Origin: Cymbomonas tetramitiformis
Lineage: Eukaryota > Chlorophyta > Pyramimonadophyceae > Pyramimonadales > Pyramimonadaceae
Assembly (NCBI GenBank): GCA_001247695.2
Contig: LGRX02034486.1
Span: 31,063 to 95,062 of the forward strand
DNA: 64,000 nt
Reading direction: 5' to 3'
Shown here: one piece after another, positions 35,501 through 48,700 of the stretch
Layout of the letters: the number at the start of each line of letters is the position of its first letter
Numbering within the stretch: position 1 is the first letter of the stretch
Notes under the pieces: generated by a model
What the model was told of the DNA's origin: nothing
The model's input: only the letters and a program-made list of their open reading frames with translations
The model's database searches: none
Position numbers and translations under genes: made by a program

Positions 35501-36211
35501 CTTGCATACTGCCTCTCCAAGGCATTTCACACTTCGGATGTTGACCTTGGCACCCAACTGCTTCCAGTTATCAGTTATTGCCTTGTCGGTCGATTTATTC
35601 GCATGTGACCAAGTACGCGGTGTTTGAAAGAACGGTAGTTTAGTCAACGAAAACCCACGTCTGTCCTTGGATGGCGGTTGTTTGACGTGGAAACCGAAGG
35701 TCATATTCCCGTCGACGTTAGAAGGCACTTGGGTGGTGAAGATTGTATCTTTGGGGAACGCGTTTGCAAACTGAAAGTCCTGCTTTGACAAATTCGCAAC
35801 AGGAGTATCAAGCTCAGGTTCAAAGGTATCTGCAGGTTCCGAGTCGCATAAGTTGACAAAAGTGGAAGCAGCTTCGCCAGTGATCTCAGGTTCGTCCTCA
35901 GACTCTGAAGCCGCGGAGGTTGCGGCAGGAGTTTTCGGTGAAGCATCTTCGGGCTCGTCTTCGGTATCAATCAAACAACCTATAACTGAGTAGCCCCATT
36001 CCGGGTCCACGCGGTACACCTCCTTGTCACAGACATATTTCCTACTAGCCAGTTTTGCAACAGCCAATCCATCGTCGGGGTTAAGTCCGAAGGCGTCACA
36101 AATGTCCTTGTGCAAAACTTGGCATCGCTTCCCACGTACACGCCATGGAATAGGCCGACAAAGAAGAACACCTTGAGGGGTTTCGAAGAAGAAATCCACA
36201 AAGTTGCCCAT
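32593..36211 (-). CDS. SWIM zinc-finger transposase-like protein (Mutator-like)
   Basis: Five exons, 36,211-35,450, 35,257-34,755, 34,672-34,281, 34,101-33,374 and 33,159-32,593, join in phase to 983 aa; all introns are GT-AG and most carry the dispersed palindrome. The N-terminus (MGNFVDFFFETPQG) precedes an acidic Ser-rich linker. Around residues 235-310 a cysteine array (CLGEAVCKNETC, then CPKCKQ, then YGKHSC) resembles the WRKY-GCM1/FLYWCH-like fingers at the start of Mutator transposases. The middle (SDGMHKTMRDK and following helices) should hold the RNase H-fold catalytic core, but I could not place all DDE residues with confidence. The C-terminus has a SWIM finger, CSC then WCYH (CxC...CxH). 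Transcribed away from the methyltransferase gene. Confidence 0.65.
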
Positions 36212-36770
36212 TGTGCAAAAGGAATAGTTCAAATAGCTGTAATATTTCACACGCACTCGAATGTCATCGATGACGAAAAAGGTAACATGTAAAGATTCAG
36301 TCAGAGCTGAGAAAGAGGGAGAGGGCGTAGTGTCATCGATGACATGTTATCGACAAAACAATAATTTGTCAAGTATTTACCTGCTATCAAGCAAATTATA
36401 TTGTCATCTCGTAGTTGCAACCTTCTTGGAGTTCTATATTTGTTTGTTAAGAATTGTGCAGTTCGAAAAATAAGTTGTTGTTAAGTAGTCCGCGCCAGAA
36501 ACTTGAAAATTGAAATTGCCAATATAATAATATTATATATGAAATTAATAATTAATTGTTTATTCAGCCCCCCCCTCCCAACTCACCCCACCCTGCCCCC
36601 CCTAACCCCCCAAAAAAAAGCGCGCGACGCGCGCGGCTGGAAGTCACGAGTGGTTGACGAATTTAGACAATAAGAAGCGGAGAGTGGCGGCCCCTTTGTC
36701 AGTTCAAAATTTTTGTCACTGCCACCCCACCTCACTCCACAGTCAACGCTGCACATTCAGTAATAATAAA
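36212..36770. promoter_or_regulatory. Divergent promoter region between transposase-like and methyltransferase genes
   Basis: About 560 bp separate the two start codons. It contains two exact palindromes (36,264 and 36,333), an AT-rich block with ATATAATAATATTATAT near 36,520, and a C-rich block (36,566-36,612) followed by an A-run. No clear TATA box in a usual position for either gene. Confidence 0.45.
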
Positions 36771-39700
36771 ATGGCAGACTCGGCCGGAAAAAGAAACACT
36801 AAAGTGCCAATAGAATGGAACGTAGTCAGCAAGCCAAGAACTGCGCGGGGAAAGTCTGCACCCACCAGTTCTGAACAAGATTCAGGGGAGGTCGTTGAGT
36901 CTCTTAACATTGGGGAGATACACAAGGCAAGATATATTGAAACTTTGGAACTGAACTTAAGTGAGTGCTCTTTTGATGACAATCCAAGAGGTCACAAGCA
37001 TTGTGCCGTGGAGGCCATGAAGCGCATCGAGCTCGTGGGATTCGACCCCATGTGCGACATGATGTGGTACAAGACGCCGGACAGTAAGAGGTGAGCTATT
37101 TCTTTCTTTTACGTCGTGTGTTCTTTTTACTTTCCTGACCCATTAGCTTTAATTATAGGCACAAGTACAAGGCAATTGACGGACACGGAAGAAACGAAGC
37201 TTTCCGAAAGGCGTATAAAGAAGGTGGCGTCGTTGCAGGCAAGAAAGTCGAACCCGGCGACAAGCGCTGGCTGAAGGCCAGGGTGCAGGTAAGCTTTAAT
37301 TTTTTCCAATCTTTTATTTGATAACATTTCGGGTTAAAAAAGTTGTCCTGAGTGTCCCTCTGAGGTTTTTTTTTTTTTTTTTATTGGCATCGATGACAAG
37401 CTTCCTGTATTTTGTCATTAAGTTCGCTTTTGGCTCGTGCCTTAAACCTTTTCTCAAACGTCATCGATGACGAAGCAAGTCTCTGCGTGGATAATTAGTC
37501 GAAATATTTTTGAAAACTTAGTATTCTTTGTCATCGATGACGGCCTGGGTACCTGTCGTGTTTATTCACTGGACGTATATACGTTTAGAAATATTTTTGT
37601 CATCGATGACAATATTTTTCTGAGCCTGAATGAATGTGCCAGGTTTTTTCTGAGAACATTACGCCACTGAGACACGTTTAGAAATATTTTTGTCATCGAT
37701 GACAATATTTTTCTGAGCCTGAATGCTCTTGCCAGGTTTTTTCTGAGGACATCACGCCACTGGAGATCAACTTTCTTGCGGGCTCGCGTTTTGTGACGAA
37801 CGAGAAGGGGGTGAAGGCTTATAATTTTTTTTTCTAAGTTCATGTATTTTGATCGGCTTTTGAAAGCCTGGCCAAAGGAAACGAAGCTTTCTGGACCTGC
37901 AATGGTTGCTCGTTACGGCACGCTCGACGAAGACTACAACCAAACCTTTTTCAAGAAGCTCATCTCCGTTCACAGACTTTTAAGTGAGGACCAGCGACTG
38001 CTTGATTTGGTTGAGAAGAACTGCGAGGAGCTTGGAAGTCACAGTCCTTTCGGGTTTGCTAGTTTGTATTCAAACAAGGAGCTTGGGGATTTGTCGCTGG
38101 AAAACAAGGTATAACTGGCGCAAGAAAAATATTCCTTACCTTATATTTGTTTCCGTTTCAAGTATTGTTGACATCGATGACAACTGCGTTCATGTATTCC
38201 CGGTTTCGGCATGCAGAACAGGTAGAACTTAAAGCATGGCATGTTGTGGTAACTTGTCAGGTGAAAGCCTTTCAGGCTGTGTGCAAGAACGTGACCTACT
38301 TCAAGCACGGAGAAGATTCTGAAAAAGGACACTGGCTGCAGACACAAAGCATGCAGGATCACACGCCGGTCATTAAGTCAGCAAGAGGCTTTACTGACTT
38401 CTGCACAACCCTTAGAATGAGGGAAAAGATAACGGCAAGACTTGAAGAGCTCGTGAAAGAAACTGGTGTTACTTTCAACCAAGAAAAAGCAGACGAGTTC
38501 ATGGCTGGAGTCCTTAAAGGATGGTAAGGTTATTTTACCTTCTTCTTTTCCTTTTAACAGTGTGCTTCCTTTGATCAATGTGCTTGAGTGCTCATTGCAA
38601 GCTGTTATTATTTATAGCTAACGAAAAAGGTGTGTCTCGCAGCCAAGACAGCTTTTTATTTCCGGTTGACAAAAGCCCATTGCCTTCCAGCCCAGTCGCT
38701 TGCCGACTGAAAGAGGACGAAATAAAAAAGGCACTTGCTTTCGTGGAGGGGAAGTTCAAAACCGCTGTTTTCTACAAGGACGACGAAGTGGAGGACATGG
38801 ACTTGGAGGCCGTCAAAGTTCATGTTAAACCTGCGAAGGAGGTTGAAAAGCATGCAAAAGATGCAGTCTCTGGAGAGAACGTGGCTGAGTCTCAACATGA
38901 GGAGCCCTCAGCAGCTAACTCAGACGCACAATTGAAAGCCTGGTTGGAAGGCGACAACGACGCTGAAGGGGGGCAACAACCTGCCAACGAGGACACTTCG
39001 CAGCCGGCACACGTAAACTTTGACTTGAGCACCTTGTATAAGCCAGAGACCATTGCTGGTACGTGGAACTTTCAGAAAAACACCTGGTCACAAGAAACTT
39101 GTTTGTTTTCCGTCATCGATGACGAAGTTTTTCGTCATCGATGACGAAGTTTAGGCAGTACGTTACGATGCTTTTTTAAGTTTTTTCACGTTCACACATG
39201 ACTTACATTTACTAATCAAGACTGAACAAACTTTGATCAAACTTTGTTCTCCTCGCAGAAAGCTTTATTCTCATCGCAGAGGCAAAGCAGGCAGCTGATG
39301 AGCACGAAGAAGCAAAGAAGACCGTGAAGAAGTTAAATAAGGTAATGCAGAAATACGTGATCGACAACGTCCAAGAGATGAACTTAGAGGACGAGACCGG
39401 AGTTGCAGTAAGGGCAGAGTTGAAGAGGAAAAAGGACGAGATCGAAGTACTGACCACGGAGCGTAAGAAGAAGAAGGAGCGGAGGTTATCTCTTGCGGCG
39501 ACGTTGGAATCAGTCCAGCAGAAGCTAGAGATGGGGGGGACGCCAGAGAAAGACCCCGTACTACCTGAGTTGCCACCTATACTGGCGCCCATTCCAGAAG
39601 CTTCAGAATCACGGCACGCAACACCGGTGAGTTGTTGAACATATAATGTAAAGTTTTAGCAGTTGCTTTTGTTAACATTGATGAAGACTTTCTTAAAAAG

Positions 39701-42700
39701 AATATTTTTGTTTCAGGCCCCCAAACAATCACCCGAGGTTCCAAACCAGCCGGGTTTCTTTTACGGTAGCCCGTGGGACCCAGTGAAATGTTACGAAGCA
39801 CTGAGCGGTGATGATAAAAACCTCAACTTCAAGACGGAAAAGAAGCTGTAGGAGTCTACACCTTGACTACTTCTCTTCTTTACGGTTTCGGACTTATACT
39901 ATTCTACACTTATTAAACGACCGCACGAGGTATGCTTACGCTTGGTCAACTACAAGACTTCGGTTTCGTAAATCTATATAGTTATGCTTTTGCTATCAGT
40001 GCATGCTTTCAATACACAATATACAGCAGTTACGGCTCTTTACTTTTATGTTTTACTTTTCAGTTCAGTTCATCTCCCCGAAACGGGTTACTCTTAGAGT
40101 TCTTATACATTCAGGAACTCTTTCCATAACTCAACTGTACTAAGTACTCCGTACAACAGTCTAGGCACCTCACATCAACATCATTCTGATCGGTCCTACT
40201 GTACTCCGTACTGAGTACTCCTGCGTTTTATACTTAGCCGTTTTTCTTGCTCTTGTGCTTGCCTCCTAGCACAACTCCCCCCCCCTTAGGGAAGGTCACG
40301 TCCACGCTGACCACGTCGGACCAGTAAAGTTTTTATACAGATATCTTCTACTGTTGCTCTGAATGATTATACAGGTCTCAGCCGCCTGTTGTCTGGGATG
40401 ACATTACACTTCCCAAGACACACCGCAATAAGGAGATCGACCTCTTAAGCACAAGGGTCGGCCTCTCACCGGTCTGCCATCTGCACTACCAGGCTCCCCC
40501 AAGGCTCAAGGTTTCACATCCATTACCACGCTCAAGGTTTTAAACCTCCCAACACGGTACACTTACAGGGGATGACAATAGGTTTGCCAATTACCTGACA
40601 GTTCTCGGGATGCCGGCCCGGAGGAAAGGTTTTAAACCTTCACCGCCTCCTCGGAGTGCTAGAGCTTTTACCCAGATCTCCAACTGCTGCCCGGTCGTGC
40701 CAGGTCCGGAGCCAATGCTCTCGTGAAATGGATTATACAGATTTCCACCTGTTGCCTGGTCGCGCCGAGGCTAGAGCCACTGCTCGCTTGGATAGATTAC
40801 CCAGGTTCTCACCTGCCGCTTGGTCATACCAAGGCTTAGAGCCACTGCTCAAATGGATTATACAGATTTCCACCTGTTGCCTGGCTGTGCCGAGGCTAGA
40901 GCCACTGCTCTCTCGGATGGATTACCCAGGTTCTCACCTGCCGCCTGGTCTCGCCAAGGCTGGAGCCACCGCTCTTCCCGACGCTCCCCAACGCTCTCAA
41001 TCGCTAAGACCACTCGCGTCAGATTCCCATCCGCCCTCAGGTATGATCGTCACCTCCGCTCGCACTCCTGCTAACGCTATCGGTTCCGGCTCAAACTCGG
41101 GCGGGTCACTCTCAACAACAGCTGACTGGACTAAAACGCTCATCTCGCTCAGCTCCTCCCTGACAAGCAGTTCAGACAGGAACGCATGCACCTCTTCATG
41201 TAGGGTCAGGTTGTGGAAAAGCTGTTTTAACAGTGCTGACGGAATCCCATACAAATTCTCTCGCGCTCCCATGCCCTTCGCGAACACACCTCCGGCTCTC
41301 ATCGCGCGCCCTCCTTGCGCTACTTTCTCGTGCCTACCGTGCTGCCGGAAGAACTCGCAAGGCGTATCGGAATCGCACACTCGCAAGGGTGTGCGCAACG
41401 GAACGTTGGTCCAGATGTGCGTGGGCTTCCTGTATGCGGTCCCGTATTTGCAGTACGTGACGAGGTGCGGAGCTGGTAGATTGCTCATGCAGCGACGCGT
41501 GTGCAACCCGTGGGGCTCTCTTCCCCTCGGGTTCTCAATGAAGTATGCTTCGGGCCTCAAGTACCGGATGATCTCCAATGTCCTACGAACTCGCCTGTCC
41601 GCAGCACGCAAATCTCGGATGCCTACCGTCTTCGCTTGGCTGTACTCTGTGCAAGGTGGGCTAGCCCAGACTACGTCGAAGTGTCCTGGTCTGAACTGTC
41701 GATAGTCCCATCGCATGATATCCTCGCAATGTGTGGGGCCCCACTTGGGCTGAATGTCTACAGCAACTACTTCGCTGTTGGGAAATTGCTTAGTGAACTG
41801 CCTCTCGACTGACCCGGTCCCACAAAACAATACAAGAATCTTAGACTGGCCGACTGGCTCCTTCTCAAGTGCTGCGGCTCCGTTGACTGGCGGCAGGGTG
41901 CTCTGAGCAGATACTCTCGCGAAAGTTCCTACCTCCTCATCAAACCTCTCCTCTGGCACCCATGGCATTGCTCCGTCTACCTTGAGCTCCTCCGATAGCG
42001 TGGTCCATACCGCTCCTGCGGACTCGTCGCGTCTCTTACGGACCCTAAGCTTCTCTCGCTCCACTCTCTTAGCCTCGATCCTCTCAAACTCCAACAACGC
42101 TCGGTTGGGAACACCGGGCCTGCCGGCTCCGTCCCACTCCAGATCCTCTCGGGTCTTCCACTCGTTCTCACTGCGGGGCATTCCTGTCCACTTGACCAGG
42201 TACTCTGTCCACCTCCTGCCCTGGCGCTGGCGCGTGCGCGAACGCTCCACCCTCTCGACGTGGGTTTCCTTGCGCCCGCTGACGTCCAACGGAGGAGGGG
42301 GAATCTCCTTAGCTCTCTCAACGAAGCGGCTGCCCGACTCTACTGGCGAAAGCCGGTCCACGGTAAACACATCGTGCACTTTCCACTGCTTAGGCGTCTG
42401 CAACCTATAGGCCGACGGTGCGCCTCTATCGCTCGCGGGAAGGGCCATCTGCCTGTCGCTGTGAAAGACTTCCAGCACCCGAAGGGGCCCAAGGCGCTTC
42501 TTAAGCAATTTCTTGTGCAACCCGCGGTCGCCCGGCTGGGTGAGGTGCGTGGCATCCACCCAAACCTCATCGCCTACTGCGTAACTCCTGGACCTGTGAC
42601 GCGCGTCGTACTGGGCGATCTGTTGCTGCTGAGCTAAGAGCAGCTTCTCCCTAGCGAGCTGCAACTGGCGAACAAACTGGCGGGCTGTCTCGTGGGCTGT

Positions 42701-45700
42701 ACCCTTTTTTACTGCTGCGCCCCTCCCCCCCTTAGCTCGGCCTCTCCGTGATGCAAGTGCTGCCTCCACGAAGAAGTCCAAGCTGAGAGGCCGGAGCGTG
42801 ACCATACGTCAGTTCAAAAGGGGTGAATCCCGTGACGGCGGAACGAGAGTCATTAATGGCGTACTCGACCGGGGTACACCATAAATCCCAATCGTGCTGG
42901 TTGGCGTCGACGTACGCGCGCAACATGCGTTCGACCGTGTGGTTTGTGTGCTCTGCCTGCCCATCACCTTGTGGGTGGTACGGCGTGGTAGAGGCAACCT
43001 GGACTCCCATCAACCGATGTAGCTCGAGATGCATCTCATCCCTGAAGCGGGAGTCCCGATCACAGACGATCTTCATGGGAGCGCCGTGCAAACGCCACAC
43101 TTGGTCGAAATACATGCGCGCGATCTGTGCAGCTGAGCTGTCAGCGTAAAGCATGGGAACTACGTGCACCATCTTGGACAACTTGTCCGTGAAGGTAGCA
43201 AACGCGTCGTACCCTCGCTCTGTGCGGGGCAGCCCAGTGACGAAGTCGATACTAACCACTTGCCACAGTCTTACTGGGACTTGCAGGGGGTTAAGCTGAC
43301 CGTCTGGATACCCGTTGCGTGGCCGGGTCTGTTGGCACACAACGCAGGATTTGCACCAGTCGGTGACATCCTTGCTCATGCGTGGCCACCAAAAGCGACG
43401 GGATACTCTGTCCAGTGTCTTATCCCTTCCTGTGTGCCCTGCTGCTGGGGACTCGTGTGCTTCGCGCATCACCAGCTCTCTGAGGGGGGAATCCTGAGCT
43501 AGCACTAGCTGATACCGCCCTTCTGCCACTCGCCATATCATGTCGTCTACCATGCGAAATGTGTCTGTCCTCTGATGTGGGGCTGCGATCAGTTCCTCCT
43601 TCAACGAGCCGAGGTACTGGCTGCGTTCGTATTCCGCTTGCAAGGCGCGGACGAACTCATCAGCCTTCAGTGGGCCTGATGCCGCCCTGGCCCTTGCTGC
43701 AACCCCTGTAGTGACTAAAGGTTCGTCGGATTCTGCCTCATTGTCCTTTCGCGCAGGCGGCGCTCGGGGCTTTGCCCTGCTGGCTGCTGGGGCCCACACC
43801 AGAAGGACCGGCCAGCGCAGCGGGGGTCGACCTCCATCAGGGGACTCGAAGAGGTGGTTGGGACGACCTTTTTCGTCCTTCGTGTCAAAGACTTTGACCG
43901 GATGAAGCCCATACTTGGGGTGAATCAACCGCCTCCAGGGGGCGTCATAGTCTGGCAGAAGGAACATCGCCGAGGTGTTTTCCGGATCGGCGCGCCACTC
44001 AGCAAGGAAATGCCGAAGAATTCTTTCTATCAAGTCTGAATCCTTCGTGTAAGGGGGGTTGCACCAAACGTGTTTCCCGCGCCACTTTTCCTTCAAGCAA
44101 TCGGTCCAATAGGTGTCAACCTGCCGGTTAACGCCCATGGAGTCGCAACACGCGTCAACGTCAAACACCCCGTACTGGGCTGCTATCTCCTCAAAGCGCT
44201 CCCTGATCAGCTTCCAGTCCTGGCGATCTACGACCTGGTCGTAGTGGGAGCTACTTTCTGGGGGCTTAACGGGCTCAGGTACCTTTCCGGCCGCCTTTGG
44301 ATGACTCTGGGCCTCAGGGTGGGGGAACTTCGGGTGACTCTGGACTTCTGCTGTGGCCTGTTCCCTAGCTCGGTCTGCTCTGGTCATGACTGCTAGCGAT
44401 TCGGCATCCCTCAAGGATTTCTCGCCTACTGCTAGGGTGGCAGCTGCGTCCAGCCAAAGGGCCGGCGACTCTACCCACGTGAGCCCATTCAGATGGGTGA
44501 GCTCACCAATGACCGGTGCTGGACTGGTGGGAGGGAAGGACTCGTCCTCGGAATCACTATACTCGAAGGTGGCGCCTAAGACAGATGTGGGATCCTCGTC
44601 CCCTTCGCATCTCTTGCCTTTCGGCTCAGAGTACCCGGGTCCATCAGATCCATCGGTGGTGCGATCCACTGCCCCGAGGACAGAGGTAGGATCCTCGTCC
44701 TCTTCGGACCCCTTGCCTGCCGGTGCGGAGTCTCTGGGCCCATCCGTGGCGCGATCCACAATCCCTTTTTCCTTCAACCCTTCTCTGGCTGACATTTCCT
44801 GATAGTCTGGTCGCCGGGACTGCGCGTCTGGTACTACTAAACAGCGCCCTGGCACGTGCTCCATCTGATGGACTCCTACCTCTACCAAGTCCTCGTACCA
44901 GCGAGCCTGACGTCGGCTGAGCTCCCTAGCTGGGGCGAAGAGCCACTGAAGGGGTTTATGGTCTCCCATGAGCTTAAATGATGTGAAAATCAGATAATGT
45001 CTCCAGGTGACCGTGGTGCAGTGATGGATGGCACAAAGCTCCCGTTCCCCAGCGTGATAGTTCTGCTCTGCGCTGGAGAACTGCCGACTTTCAAAGGCCA
45101 AGGGCTGTAAGCCTCGTCCCTGATCCTGCATGAGTACACCCCCTAGTGCTACTCCACTGGCATCTGTCTGCACAAAGAAGGGTCTGGAACCGTCTGCTGC
45201 ACCCTTTTGATCAGGTAGGGCCAAGGCTGGGGAGGAGATCAAGGCAGTTTTTAGCTGTTTAAATGCTGCCTTTTCATTCTCGCCCCAGGTCCAGTCCACG
45301 CCGGATTTGGTGAGGCGGGTCAACGGGTACGCGATATCTGCGAAGTTCTGGATGTACCTCCGGTAGAAGCCACACATGCCCAGAAACTGTCGCACGTGTG
45401 TGACAGTTTCTAGGTCTGGCCAATCGCGTACCGACGCAACCTTATCCTGCTGTGGACGACATCCATCCCGATCCACCACATGCCCTAGGAACCGGACTGA
45501 TCGCTTGCACAATTTGACTTTCGACTTTTTGAGGTAGACTGAATTCTTTCGGCATGCCTCCAGGACCTGGCGGAGGTGGTCGAGGTGTACCTCATGGGCG
45601 CTCTTACCCGGAACCTCAGCCGAGAAAATCATGATGTCATCTACAAATACTCTGCAAAAGGGTAGGTGCCCGAGGTACTGTTGCATCATCCTTTGCCAGG

Positions 45701-48700
45701 TACTTGGGGAGTTTGACAATCCCATAGGCATGACCAACCACTCGTACGCTCCAAAGTGCGTAGTCATTGCAGTTTTCTCCACGTCCTCTGCTTTCATAGG
45801 GACCTGCCAAAATCCCCAAAGGGCATCCATCGTAGAGAAGACGGTAGCCCCTTGTAGATCATCTAAGAGACTCTGGACATCCGGGAGGGGGTACTTGTCC
45901 TTGACTGTGATCTCATTGATCTGTCTGTAGTCAATGACTAGACGCAACTCCTTGGGATTACTCGGCTTGGGGACCATCAGCACAGGGCAGCCCCACGGAG
46001 AGGCCGAGGGTCGTATGTACCCTTTGGCTAAGAGCTCATCTAGCTGTTGCCGGAGTTGCCGCAACTCCTCCTGCGACAGCTTGTACCCTCGCCGGTGCAA
46101 GGCGTTCCCATTCCAATCTGGCCTGAGCCGGACGCCGGACTTGAATTCCCTTGACTGGACTGATTCCGGCAGCTCTGTGCAAATGACATCTGCGAACTCC
46201 TTTTCCGGGTCCCTAAGCTGCTGCCAGATTTCCGGCGACACCGTCTCGTCTATCTCGTCCTCCGGCGGTTCCGGGGAGGCCTGAGCAGTCTGTGGGGCTG
46301 GCGGCGAGGTAGTGCCTGGCGGGACGGCCGGTACCGGCGGGTCTGTGGTCTGCGGAGCTGGCGGCGGGGTAGTGTCTGGCGGCACGACTGGTGCCGAGGC
46401 TCGCGACTTCTGACTCTGAGGACTCGGGACGGTGGGGACTTTTGGTCCCGGCGGCTGCTCGGTGGAGGGGCCACTTTCAGCACCAGGCTGACCGACTGCT
46501 GCGACCTGGTCACGCCAACGCACTCGCTTACGCCGTGCTCGGGGTCGTCGCTCCGCGACCAGACCCCGGCCCTGCTGGAGCGCCGCGGCTGCCTGCGCGT
46601 GCCAGGTGGGTGGCTTCCCGGCCGCGTGATCCTCTATCGCCTGTCTACGCACCGCTGGCGGAAGCAACGCAAATGCTCCGTTCGCCTCCTGTTTGCTAGC
46701 GAAAAAGCTGAGAGGGTCAGGGTGATCCCCGGCCTCGTCGACCGTACTCGCAAATCCTTGTGGCCTAATATCCTCGACCACCGCCCCTACTCTCTGCAAA
46801 TGACACGCTCCTTCCACGTCACTGTAGCCGGACTCGGAACTGTCCGAGACCAACCCTCCCGGCCCCTCAGACTCCTCAGCTCCGTCCGGCACCGTTGCGC
46901 TGGGACGCACGCTGACTTCACTATCCTCGGACCCGGAGGAGGGTTCTGACGCTAGGCCTGCTACAACATCGTTGGGGGAATCCTCGTCGTCGTCGGAGTC
47001 TCCCCCCCCCTTGTTGCAGGCCAACGCGCCAAAAGTCCCATCGGGGCCGAGGTAGACGACGAAAGCCTGCTCCTCTCTGTTTCGGAGGGTCCGCAGGTCC
47101 CGGCGAGCCCGACGTTGGCTCAAAAGGACTCCCTGTACCAGTGCCATTGCCGTGTCCTTGGACCGACTGGGGTCCGGTGACCCCGGCGAACAGCCGGTGA
47201 TGACGACCTCTTCCCTGCCCTTGGTGAACCGGACCGAACCCCAGTTTTTATAATCCAGCGTAACCGGGGAAAGGTTCGCCAGCCAAGGACCCCCCAGGAT
47301 GACGTCCACCTTGAGGTCGAGTGGCATTACCCGAAGCTCAACCTGCTGGCCGTAAGACCCCTTCGACGTCTCAGCAAGGAGCTTGGGCCTGATGCAGGAA
47401 TTAGCATCATACGTGGTGCCGTCAGCCACTCGAACCCGCATGGCTTGCTCGTGGCGCACCGGCTTGACGCCGGAGAGCTTCTGCAGTGTACTCTTTGCGA
47501 TGATATTGGTGGATGCTCCCGAATCCACTAACACCTTGACTCTGACGCCCGCAATCCAGGCCCAAAACAGCAACAACGTCGGTGTGCGACTGTGCCTGTC
47601 GAAACTCCTCGGGCGCGCTCCCATCGAGGACACCGCTGCCAGGGACTCACACCAGCTCGGACTGATATCGCCGTCCTGCATTATGCAGTCCAGGCGGGTG
47701 ACTGACGTTTCTGCGTCGGAGTCACAGTCCGGGAGGCAGTAAGTACACGCGTCCGCTAGCAGGCCGATGGCGACTGCTTTCTGAACTGCGCTGCGCTCTG
47801 GGAAGTCTGGTGGGGACACCGCGACTTGGACTGACGCTGCAGCCAGTTTAGCCGCTATGTGCTTTCTGACTTGCTCGTCCCGGTGCATCAGCTCATTGTC
47901 TTGCTGAAGTTCCCTATTCTCCCTTTCCAACTCCTCCTTTACGAAGGCGTGGAAGTCCGCCTGGCGTTCTGTTGAGGTAGAAGCCGGGTCCCTACCCTCC
48001 AACTCGTACCTGCGCTGCAATCGAGAGGTTCGAAGCGCCTTGTCTTGAGGAGTCAGCCATGGTCTGCGTTTCGGGCCCAAAGCCTGGCGAGCCCTGCTTC
48101 GGGTCAACCACGGCCGACTGGGCTTTGAAGTTCTCTCTGGTGGTGAGAGTTCTTCTCCCTCGGCAGGCTTGGGTTTGGCAACGCGAACAAACCGTCCGAA
48201 CTCCTGATCCAAGATGGCTTTGCGTCGGCGATTGAACTCGCGCACCCTGACGAGCCGCTTCAAGCGCTTATCTAACTCTTCTCGATTCAACTGGGGCTTA
48301 CTAGTCGTGGGTCCAAGCTTCTGTCTCATCCGCCTTTGCCCTGCCCTCCAAAGCGCAAGGGACTTGACCGGCCGGACCTCTGCCTCTTCCAGCTTTAGAT
48401 ACCTTTCTAGCGCCCTGATGGCGGAACGCAGGCGAGCACTTGGCTGCTGGGCCTGAAAGGCTTTCCTAACTCTGGGGGGTAAACGCTGAGCTCTGAACTT
48501 CCAGTGCCCGCGAACTCTCGCAACATCCGACCCCAGGTTCTCCAGGTGCTGTTGGTAGACTGCCCGTGGCTCAACTGTGTGGCTCGACCGGTTTTTACCC
48601 CGGGTGTCCGCACCGGTGATCCAACAGAGCAGCTCCCACGGCTCCTCGGGACGCGGAACTGAGGCGGTTGCTGGGGTTCTGGCGGACTTCCAGAAGTTTG

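Noticed and set aside
36566..36612. C-rich block as a possible i-motif/G-quadruplex regulator
   Set aside because: The runs are irregular; nothing beyond composition supports a regulatory structure.
37581..37768. Regularly spaced palindromes as a CRISPR-like array
   Set aside because: The spacing is irregular across the element, the whole 93-bp unit is duplicated rather than only a short repeat, and the genome is eukaryotic with spliced genes.
39932..40129. 65-aa ORF present in both gypsy LTRs
   Set aside because: It lies wholly inside the LTR, is duplicated only because the LTR is, and has no support as a gene.
42732..42805. Programmed frameshift between integrase and the chromodomain/cytosine methyltransferase frame
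   Set aside because: No recognisable slippery heptamer is present and the shift falls within the conserved integrase tail, so an indel is more likely.
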